Shown here: positions 1 to 9,613 of the stretch, in pieces | Numbering within the stretch: position 1 is the stretch's first letter | Layout: every line of letters starts with the position of its first letter | DNA from: Acanthaster planci | Lineage: Eukaryota; Echinodermata; Asteroidea; Valvatida; Acanthasteridae | Length of the DNA: 64,000 bases | Direction: 5' to 3' | NCBI RefSeq assembly: GCF_001949145.1 | Contig: NW_019091452.1 | Span: 514,788 to 578,787 of the forward strand | Notes under the pieces: model-generated | The model's input: the letters and a program-made list of their open reading frames with translations, nothing else | What the model was told of the DNA's origin: nothing | Database searches by the model: none | Program-made: the position numbers and the translations under genes

Positions 1-62
1 TTGAGGAAGGCGTCTTTAAGAAGAAACATGAAAGAAGCTTCATCTCTGATGATTCAAATTAA
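1..62 (+). CDS. Possible terminal exon of a gene entering from the left
   Basis: Read from base 3, the frame encodes a short charged tail beginning EEGVFKKKHERS and ending with TAA at 60-62. It is open to the left edge of the window. The composition (charged, no low complexity) resembles the C-terminus of a real protein, and no matching gene continues to the right. I do not recognise the family. Without the upstream sequence this could equally be a chance 20-codon open stretch. Confidence 0.22.
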   Translation, partial: EEGVFKKKHERSFISDDSN

Positions 63-2689
63 AAGTTGCTGAGTCATGTATGTATTGCGTGTCTGAGACA
101 CGTCCCCACGTTCAGTCGCATGCAGCTACACGATGCACGCACTGAACCGATGTTCCATTCCATCTGTACATTTTGGGGTGCGTTACGTACACGATGTGTT
201 CATGCGCATCACTTCCACGGACACAAAAAATCGACTCCAGTCACACAACACACGGGCCGATTTTGACGGATATATACTACGCTTGGCGCAAGTGTTGACA
301 CGCCCATGGAAATGCATCTTTGTAGTAATCGTGCACGCGTGTTGTGTCAATGTGCGCTTTTCATTACGATTTTCCAAAATGCGTCATTAGACAAATCCTT
401 GGAAACAACTTCTTTTTCATTTTGTTTAAAAAAAAGTTTGCTTGCCACAAGAAATAATTTCAGAGGAAATTTACTCCGATTTATACCACCGTTAGACCAA
501 GTTTGCTTTTCAATTAGAATTTTACTTTTGGGATAAACTGATAATGATTGGTGGTAACTTTGAGGTCGAGATGGATTTTCACCTTGAGCCTTGGAAGGGA
601 AAGGCGGCGCGTGTCCAGTACATTTTTTGTTCGAAGTAAACATAATTAAAGGACATAAAGGAGTGATTTCATCACTCTTTCATTTGAAAACGAATAAGGG
701 AAGAATGATGTTGACTGGATAAAAAATCATGTGTGGGAAAATTTGAACTTAAAAGCTACGGTACACAATCACTTTGTTCCTTTTTAACGAAGAAACGAAA
801 TGAAGTGGGACAACAACATTCTTGTCAATTTCCCATCTAAACAGTTTTATTCAACAAAGTTCTTTTTCATTTATTTTTCTTTATTCCTGGCCAGTTATGA
901 AAAGCTGCTCTTTCATTTGAATTTGTCTGATGTTCGTTTTCGTTTTAGAAAGCTGAAAACAACAAGCTATTTTTTTCTCTATCGGTGTAAGATACATATG
1001 AGAAAATGGATTACATGTACCATTCCAATAAGTGAAATGTGAAATGTATTTTACAAACTGTGATCTTAATAACACTTCTTAGAAAAAGCTAACTGCTGCA
1101 ACTGAGACCAACAACTCATTCGTTTTGCAACACTGTGCAAAAAGACTGTTGACTGAGTCTTGTTTTCACGAATGCTTATATGTGTTCAAGGTACAGCCCA
1201 TAATTTGCTGTTATCCAAAAAATAATTGACTTTAGAATGAGTCCCAGACGCTGAATTCAGGAGCAATTCAACTTTTGATCTGAACTATACAGTATTGTCA
1301 ACAGTATTGTATTGAGTTTTGTCAACTCAAAGGAACATAATTCAGAAAGTGTCCCAAACGCTGAATTTTTCTAAGAATTTAAAGTATTCGTCACTGGGCT
1401 GAAACCTTAAACGCTTGTTCTTATGCACCCTCCTTTAGAATTTGAGTGTTTTTGTTGCCGCAAAGAAACAAATTTGTCCCGAGTACAAGTTGTTCATCAA
1501 TCATGATACAAATCTTACTTGTTCATCAATCGCCTGTCATCGGAGCTCGCGCTACTGCGGAGCGATCACGTACCCGAATTCTTCCCATTTTTGTTGGGTA
1601 TCACTGCTGCGAGTTTCCCTGTCTACATCAGGTTACAATTACATTAAGTCAAAATGACAACCACATGTTTGTAGTGAAACTAATTATGTAGGTCCATAGG
1701 AATGTATTACCATTGTCCGTGCTCATTACTGTTCTAATAACTACACTGTATGGGTTTGTAGTCATGACAATGCCTTCATCAACTCTTGAGCTATTCATAC
1801 CTCACGCCTTCTTGGCTGAACTTTAGTATTTTCAAATGCTGCTACAATATCCCACAGAGATTGTAATATTCACATGACCAGCAGGTTAAAAACACAACTT
1901 CGGATATTAACTCAATGTCGTGTGCGATGCTGTGTTTGAAGGACGTCTTTGATTCTGTAACGCGTGTGGCGTTTGTGCCGTGTAAGAGACTGGGATTAGT
2001 CATCTTCCTTTTTAGACAAGGTACACAACTTCTTCATTTGAATGAAGTATCTTGATATCGGAAGAAGCCTTACGAATTCTAAGACAAGAGATTGCACTGT
2101 TCTTGAATTGCTGTGTTAAATTAGTCTGCTTTATCGCCACATGTAATTTTGAAACATTACGTAGGCCTACCTGCCTAAGAAGAGTTTTACAGACACGACC
2201 GCTTCTCAGCTTTCTATAGATGGTGTCAGAAATACCAGGATTTAATTATTTGGCAATGCAAAAAAATGCCGTCTCATCAGAACAAGTGAAATCATGTCAC
2301 AATCATTTTAGGCATACACAAATCCTGATCAATCTGCTCAACATGACGGGCATATTATGTCAGATATTGCATTACACATTCAGTTTTACCAATTGTCTGG
2401 CGGCACACAGTCGCCACATGATATGCTTCATAATAAAATGTAGAGCATCACACTCTGCCGAAACAGTGTGTTGTAACAGTCATTTCAGATTTATAACTGA
2501 GCCAGCGGTGGGCCCTCGAAACGAAAGATAAAAATGCTAGCCTAACAGCTTGCATGGGCTTATCTGTGATCCGTCTTGCCACAATGTCGCAACGATGTGT
2601 CTTTTGTTTGAGCTGGGGCTGGGCCCACAACTGTAAATGCCACCAAAATGTGTAAAAAAAAGTGTAATTTTATCTTGTTTTTTAGTACA

Positions 2690-2755
2690 GGCACCTGAGG
2701 GGGGGGGGCACCGGGCACGTGCCCCCATCCCCCCGGCTACGCCCCTGCATAATAG
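2690..2755. repeat. G-run / GCACGTGC dispersed repeat fragment
   Basis: A run of ten or so G is followed by GGGCACGTGCCCCC and then CCCCCGGCTACGCCCCTG. The central GGGCACGTGCCC is a perfect palindrome. The ending 'GGCTACGCCCCTG' is a phrase often seen at the ends of dispersed elements in animal genomes, but I cannot name the family. A comparable G/C-run segment lies at about 56670-56760. Confidence 0.35.
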
Positions 2756-2894
2756 ACACCTTGCATCAATACAGTTTTCAGTGGATAAGAAGGGCTTTAA
2801 GAAACCAGTTCCCCCAGGAAACGATGACCACTATGCAAAAGCCTGCCCCAAATTTACGACTCGAGGTTTAGCTGCATTGTCTTCGGTCTAGGGG

Positions 2895-4095
2895 TTCAAA
2901 TTGTAGAGTTGTAGACTCGATTCACTTGACTTTGGCTGAGTCGGATGCGAATCGCTGTTTTTGGGACTTGTAATCAGTTTTGACAAACTGTGACTTGTCT
3001 TGGACTTGCAAAAATGACTTGTTACGTGACTTGGACTTGCACATCATGACTTGTTACCAAAGTAAGTCAGAAAACTATTTAATCGAACCAAATACAGTTT
3101 TAAACAAGGCCTGTATTATTTTACGCCTTGTGTTCTTAAACTAATCAGCGTAAGACTTCGTTTGGCTCGCGACTTCTAAATCGGTCTTGTCTGCCCCAGG
3201 CCACGTCTGAATCACTGTTCAACTTTTCGGGGAGCCAATCAACAGCGTTTTCAAAGCCCTGTATAATATTATTCAAATTAGTTTATCAGATTATGAGTTT
3301 ATGAGTTAAACTCAGCCTAGAGATAAAACAAAAACTGCCTCCCGATCTCGAAGTCCGTTAATTTCCGTCTAATGCGCCGCCTTCAGGTGGTTGTAGCATG
3401 CCTTCAAGACATGCCTATTGATCATTTTTATAACTACCCATATTCAGATATTTGTTGAGGATTCATCCTGTATTTCCACTTTTTGGGGTGAAATGGGCCA
3501 ATTCTCGGTAATATGGCGAATGGAGACGTCAAACATAGTGACCGTATACCGCGTGTAACAATGTGAGACATGGCAAACATTGAAAATGACTCGATTTCTT
3601 CGGTTATCAGCGGTCATCGCGAGATCGTGGCTACTGTCCTAGACTGTAGAGGGATATTTGTGAGTTCTTTACTCAAATGGTCTATGCAGATGTTAAACAT
3701 GATGTTGACTAATGTTTCAGTTTGAAATCGTCGTTTGTGAATGTGCAGCATGTTGACAGGTTGAAGGTTATATGCATAACTTTGGCCGATCATCACTCAA
3801 GTTATATGAATAGCACACATTCTACTAATATTACCATATTGTCTGCTGCCACCCCTTGTCAAACAAATATCCAAGGCCTTCATTTATGGTGCAGATTGCA
3901 GAATGAACTGCGGAAGGTCCTGGAATCAAGACTAGGTTGTGGCTTAAAATCACACATAGTGAAACATACTTGGACAAAAAGACATGTGACTTGACTTGTG
4001 ACCAGAGGACTTGTGATCAAATTACTTTTGACTTGACTCGTAACTGGACCAAATGGCTTGTGACTTGACTTAGACTTTCAAATATTGACCTGTTA
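2895..4095. repeat. gacttg-rich repeat blocks flanking unique DNA
   Basis: Two blocks, about 2895-3070 and 3960-4095, are made of closely spaced copies of gacttg, with variants such as acttgactt and gacttgtga. Both run in the same orientation on the + strand. The 0.9 kb between them lacks the motif. The layout fits either an element with repetitive ends or one simple-repeat element split by an insertion. No coding capacity for a transposase was recognised inside. Confidence 0.45.
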
Positions 4096-4291
4096 CCACT
4101 GCTGTCAAATTCTTATGTTTGTTCGCAACAGTGTGCCAAATTGTATCCAAATTTAACTCGCAAAAGGCAATTTGGTAGGTTAAGTCGTCCTCGCTTGAGA
4201 AGTATCCAATTAGGATTCTGTAAAAAGGCTAAATTTATGTTCTCATCGTCGAGTCCATTTTATACTTGTCCCCAAGGAACTAATTCCCAGG

Positions 4292-7246
4292 ATGATGAAG
4301 CTGCTACTCCTGGTGAGCGTGGCCTGCCTCTTTGTTGTTGCCTGCCAGGCTCGGCCAGCCAATGAGGAAGACCTCCGCGAGCTGATGAAGGAGGTGATCG
4401 AGGATGAACTCGAGGAGGAACTGCTGGCGAAACTGGAAGAACTGGAAGGAGAAAAGAGTAAGTCATCCGGGAGTGAAACGCTACCCCCTATTTCGTTTCA
4501 TTTTTAAGGTTTCAGATTACAAATTAGCCAGTCTTTAAGTCACATTAATTGGATGTCGTTTAATCACTTGGTCTGATGCATATTTCACATTTGTGTAAAG
4601 GTTTTGTTCGCTTACAGTAGTCTGTGTGAGTCTCATCAAAGTCTCATCCCCAGGGAAATTGCAAACAGTTCATTATGAATGTATTAGCTGGACTAGGGTT
4701 ACTTTTTTGTTCGAGTATAAGGAAGGCTTTAATTTGCATCTACGGGAATGTAAACTCGTTGCTGGGTCAAGTCTTGAACTCGATTATAAACCCATGAAGA
4801 GCCGAGTCATATTTGTCCCTTTCTTGGTCAAATATGACCCAAAACAGGTCATAATGTGACCTGGAAAGGGATAATGCCTCATGGAACCCAGATTCCGGGT
4901 CAGTCTGACCCTGCTGTTTTTAGAACGTAGGGTAAATGCAGTGTAAGAAACGTTAGCAGTGTGCAGTTTGATCGACAGTCTTAGTCTAATGCACATCTGT
5001 AAGCCTAATTGATTCCTCTGAAGTGCTTTTCAATGGTGTAACTACCAGAGAAAGCACGGGACAGTCCCTTTAAGAATCTCAACAAAAATAATTTATAAGC
5101 TTTTCCAAAGCTCCAGACTAAGTTTTGATTGATGCACCATGCCCTCGGTAAATTGAAATAACGGCTATGGCAGTCCTCAATGTCCAGACCAAACTGATGG
5201 GAAGTGGTGTGAATTAAACACTTTTAGTACGGTGCGACTCACAATACAGTGCGCCACCAAGAGTTTGCTATACCTAAACTGGCCGCCACGATTATCGTCC
5301 TTCGTACGTAATTTGGGGATATTTCATCGATTGTGGCGTTCTTTGTTTGCACAATAAAACCATTATTTTGACAACCCAACTCCCATTTGTAAAAAAATGA
5401 AGCGTTTTCTGTGCACATTTTCTCCCATAATTTACCTGAAAAGGTTTCTCAGCGACAATCTCTTGGTGACGCACAGCATTGCAAATCGGCGGTATTAACC
5501 GAACTCCTTCAGTCTCAGTGCATAGACTCTCTTCTTGTCTTCTATTTATGAAATCGAATGTTTCCTTTTCTGTGGTATCGTGATCTACTTCCAGACAATA
5601 TGAGGCCCCAATGGGAATATAAACCGCCACATCCTGAGGGCCAACAACCAGAGGGTGGTAAAAGACCGCCACGCCCCGAGGAGGGAAGTGGAGATGCTTG
5701 GGATGGTCCTGAAGAGCGTGAGCTAAGACAGGATGAAGAGGGTAAAAGAAAAGAAGAAACAGAAGATGGGCGCAAGCCACGCCCACCTAAGGCGGACAAG
5801 CCTCTTCCCCCTGATGGTGATGAAAGACCACGCCCTGAGGAAGGCAGTGGAGATGATTGGGATGGTCCAGAGGAGCGTGAGTTGAGAGAGGATGAAGAGG
5901 GTAAAGGAGAAGAGAAGGGAGGAAAAGAAGATGGGCGCAAGCCACGCCCACCTAAGGCGGACAAGCCTCTTCCCACTGATGGTGATAAAAGACCACGCCC
6001 GGAGGAAGGCAGTGGAGATGATTGGGATGGTCCAGAGGAGCGTGAGTTGAGAGAGGATGAAGAGGGTAAAGGAGAAAAGAAGGGAGGAAAAGAAGATGGG
6101 CGCAAGCCACGCCCACCTAAGGGGGACAAGCCTCTTCCCCCTGATGGTGATAAAAGACCACGCCCCGAGGAAGGCAGTGGAGATGATTGGGATGGTCCCG
6201 AAGAGCGTGAGTTGAGAGAAGATGAAGAGGGTAAAGGAAAAGAGAAGGGAGGAAAAGAAGATGGGCACAAGCCACGCCCACCTAAGGGGGACAAGCCTCT
6301 TCCCCCTGATGGTGATGAAAAACCACGCCCTGACGAAGGTAGTGGAGATGACTGGGATGGTCCCGAAGAGCGTGAGTTGAGACAGGATGAAGAGGGTAAA
6401 GGAAAAGAGAAGGGAGGAAAAGAAGATGGGCGCAAGCCACGCCCACCTAAGGGGGACAAGCCTCTTCCCCCTGATGGTGATAAAAGACCACGCCCCGAGG
6501 AAGGTAGTGGAGATGATTGGGATGGTCCAGAGGAGCGTGAGTTGAGAGAGGATGAAGAGGGTAAAGGAAAAGAGAAGAGAGGAAAAGAAGATGGGCGCAA
6601 GCCACGCCCACCTAAGGGGGACAAGCCTCTTCCCCCTGATGGTGATGAAAGACCACGCCCTGAGGAAGGTAGTGGAGATGACTGGGATGGTCCCAAAGAG
6701 CGTGAGTTAAGAGAAGATGAAGAGGGTAAAAGAAAAGAGAAGGGAGGAAAAGAAGATGGGCGCAAGCCACGCCCACCTAAGGGGGACAAACCTCTTCCCC
6801 CTGATGGTGATGAAAGACCACGCCCTGAGGAAGGTAGTGGAGATGATTGGGATGGTCCCGAAGAGCGTGAGTTGAGAGAAGATGAAGAGGGTAAGGAAAA
6901 AGGACAACAGGAAAAGTGGGAAAAAGAGTTGGAAAAGTGGGAAAAGGAGTGGAAAGAGAAAGAGGAGGGGCGAAGGCCACGTCCTCCTAAGGGGGACAAA
7001 CCCCCTCCAGATGGTAGCGACAGACCACGCCCTGAAGAGGGGAGCGGGGATCTTCCAGATGAAATCCAGGAGGATGACATGCTTGCTCTCCTAGGGGAGC
7101 GTGGACTGACCAAGGATAAAAGCGCGGATAAGAAAGGGAAGGATGGACGCAAGCCACGCCCCAAAGAGGGAAATGAAAAACTTCCCGAGGATGCCAGAGA
7201 GAAGCGCATGCTCGTTCGCTTGTACCATTACCTCCAGAACCAATAG
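4292..7246 (+). CDS. Secreted acidic proline-rich tandem-repeat protein (candidate proteoglycan core)
   Basis: Two exons, 4292-4457 and 5595-7246, joined at AAGA|GTAAGT and CTTCCAG|AC in matching phase 1, give 605 residues. Residues 1-20 form a signal peptide (MKLLLLVSVACLFVVACQA after a second Met). A very acidic segment follows, then eight tandem units of mostly 55 residues (165 bp) and a degenerate ninth. Each unit holds EEGSGDDWDGPEEREL, a Lys/Glu/Gly stretch, and KPRPPKGDKPLPPDGD. GSGD serines fall at residues 87, 140, 195, 250, 305, 360, 415, 470 and 539. Acidic-GSG-acidic context matches the xylosyltransferase consensus for glycosaminoglycan attachment. Unit 8 carries an inserted EKWEKELEKWEKEW coiled-coil-like stretch. 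The C-terminus (MLVRLYHYLQNQ) is non-repetitive. No folded domain is recognised. Function, perhaps an extracellular-matrix or mucus proteoglycan, is inferred. The AATAAA at 7452 is a plausible polyadenylation signal. Confidence 0.8.
5229..5268. mobile_element. Truncated end of the GCGCCACCAAGAGTTTGC MITE family
   Basis: About 40 bp match the left end of the palindromic element seen whole at 11835-12010, including GCGCCACCAAGAGTTTGC. The rest of the element is missing. It lies in the intron of the secreted repeat protein gene. Confidence 0.55.
5676..7060 (+). repeat. 165-bp coding tandem repeat array
   Basis: The second exon of the secreted repeat protein is a minisatellite-like array with a 165-bp period, measured from gaccacgcc at 5826 to the next copy at 5991. 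Internal units are near identical at DNA level, which suggests recent homogenisation. The first unit is two codons short. The eighth is expanded by 42 nt, with a tggaaaa-type internal repeat at about 6915-6960. The array keeps frame throughout because 165 is a multiple of three. Confidence 0.9.
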
Positions 7247-7451
7247 ACCATGATGGACTAAACTGGATTGAATTAGTGTGATGTTTATTAATGCTTTAGT
7301 TAGCTCCTGTCAACTATTAATTAACGGGGACATACAATCTATACTTAAAGCATAATCCTACCTAAAAGGAAAAGAATTAACCCTCAGTAATAGCGAGTGT
7401 CTTATGAACTGGCTCCAAAAAGGAGTGACAAGTATCCAAAAGAAGGAGAGA

Positions 7452-7457
7452 AATAAA
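7452..7457 (+). promoter_or_regulatory. Candidate polyadenylation signal AATAAA
   Basis: AATAAA lies about 206 nt after the stop codon of the secreted repeat protein. It is the first canonical hexamer downstream. No transcript evidence is available. Confidence 0.35.
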
Positions 7458-9613
7458 GGAAAACCTGCTTGGCCCCCCGTATTTTCTTGGGAAAGTAGAA
7501 ATTTAACCTTTTGGGAGTGTTTTTCAAACTTTTGGAGTGGTTTTTATGCGAGACTCTCTATTTAGAGAATAAGTTTTCACTCCTCTGCATTTAGAGAATG
7601 TACTTACAACTATCAAATTCTTATTTTATTATTTGCTTTGAATTTTATTGGGTAATTTTTCTATTACTTTGGAGTTTAATTTTTGTACAACCAACTTCCC
7701 ATATTACTAGAAATACTGTGATCCTCTTTTGACATGAGCACAAAAACCGATGATTCTGTCACATTCTGATTTGAATTTCTCTTATAAAATTAGAGAGTGA
7801 CTCATTGTTTTGAAGTGCATATCAAAAACCCAACAATATTAATCCTATCTCAGGAACGCTTTCCGATAATGCAATTTGGGGGGCCCCTCCGGTACATAAT
7901 TTGAATAGTACTATATTACATCACCAAACAGTCAACTAAGATATCTAGAAACGTATTGACAGTATTTTAAATGTTAAAACTGCACTTTAGAACACACCTA
8001 TCCCGAATAAGATACAAAAATAAAAACACTTTTCATACATTGGAAAAGTGTATAATGTTACACAAAACCGAATACAGATACTTATATCTCATCGTCCCTC
8101 ACAGAAAGAGTTCCTTTTAAGGCATTAAAACCACATAAAATGTTAACATGTTTTCAAATTTAACCAGCTTTAAAGAGTGTGTTGCACTCGAGGTTTTTAC
8201 GAAAAAGTAGTGAAAAAAGTTGTTCGTATTGTTTCAAGTTAGGCTTACAGTTTGCTGCGCTTAAAGTCTTCAGTTATATCTGTATCTTCCTTTAACCGTT
8301 TCATTAATGGAAGCCACTTTTAACTGTAAGTTATAGCTCAACATAAGGCACTCTATTTATTTTGGCCAACAACTAGATCAATGAAGAAACTTAGTTTCAT
8401 ACGGAAGCATTGTCTAAGCACCTTTAAATTTCTGTTATATTTAAACAAATTACGGAGGGTATTCTATTCTATATCTTTCATAAATGTCATCTGTCTCTTT
8501 TTTGCAAATGTATCAACTTTTCATTATTTCGTTCAATTCTCTGTTTTTCTTGTTTCAATTTCAGGGAAAAGGTTTTATTTGAAATCAAGCATTTACGAGA
8601 TCCACACAAATCCCTTAAACGTTTAAAAGCAGTCAGCATCTTATTTTTTCTATTACAAACATGTTTTCAGAAATTACAACATCAGCCTCACGGCTGTTTT
8701 ATATTCTAGGTCCCTTCCTTAAAACTGTTACAAGGACAGTAACAAAGAATCCGAGTCACCAAAAACCTATCAGGTACATCTTTTTATACATGTTTAAAAG
8801 TTTAAAACTATCAAATGATGGACTACAGAGGGTTTGCATAAGTGCCGTCTTGCAGGCCAATGCTTTTGCTCAACAGGATATGCACAGACTGAGGAGGTTT
8901 CCCTGTGGAGGAAAAGAATTGCCCTACAAGATGGCTACCCTGCAAAGCCTCTGTTTTGAAAATACATGGGCAAATTATTCCAGATCACACCCTGGAATAT
9001 TTGTAGCATAGTTTTACGCACTCGAAGTTTGGTTTGGGTAAAACAACATTGAAGGCATCAGCCCGAAACACGTAGTCTCAACTTACTTTAAGGTTACAAT
9101 AAAAAGTTTAGTGTTGAATTCAGATTAAGTGGCAGATATTTCAGTAATGAGAAATAACACGAGTAACCAAGAGTACTTGAGCATACACTACCCCTTACAC
9201 TGAGTGAAACATAAGTCTAAAATTACATATTACCGCTAATGGGTCTTAAGAACATATAAGAATGTGCACAACATTTTTTCAACTTTACTTTCCCATAGGC
9301 CTAATTCAATATTCCCTGAACCAAACTTTGTATGTTTTCATTTTAGGCCCTAAACTATCATCTCTCAAAATATGGCCTCCTTCTGGTAGTTTGAAAATAG
9401 AGAGACACTGAAATGTCTCCCTAAAAGCCGATGTCTCCCTAATGCTGAAAAATTTACCACAAAATGTCTCCCAAATGACCTATTTGTAAATATAAAGCAA
9501 ACTGTTGTTCGCACTGATTTGAGCTTAATGATGTTGCTCTACCATACATGATATTTGATAACACTGATATGGAGTGCAATGGGTAGCGGTCTAGACAAGC
9601 TGCTATACCACAC
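7458..9613. other. Intergenic stretch between convergent genes, no gene seen
   Basis: AT-rich DNA separates the 3' ends of the secreted repeat gene (+) and the UBE2V gene (-). Open frames at 8381-8626 and 8661-9011 have no signal peptide, domain or splice support. Bases 8887-8935 share weak similarity with 10779-10824. Nothing else is recognised. Confidence 0.5.

Larger units (their letters stand above)
63..4291. other. Intergenic stretch, no gene seen
   Basis: I see no exon with supporting homology here. It contains AT-rich unique DNA, a G-run repeat near 2695-2755, and a region of gacttg words at about 2895-3070 and again at 3960-4095. Bases 1236-1256 and 1343-1371 share the phrase cccaRacgctgaatt and may be ends of a decayed element. 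Short open frames in this stretch have no recognisable protein features. Confidence 0.6.

Noticed and set aside
5542-7209. 555-codon open frame on the minus strand
   Set aside because: It is the mirror of the 165-bp repeat array. The repeat codons lack stops in the antisense frame, so the length comes free. The + strand has the signal peptide, the in-phase splice sites and the charged protein composition.
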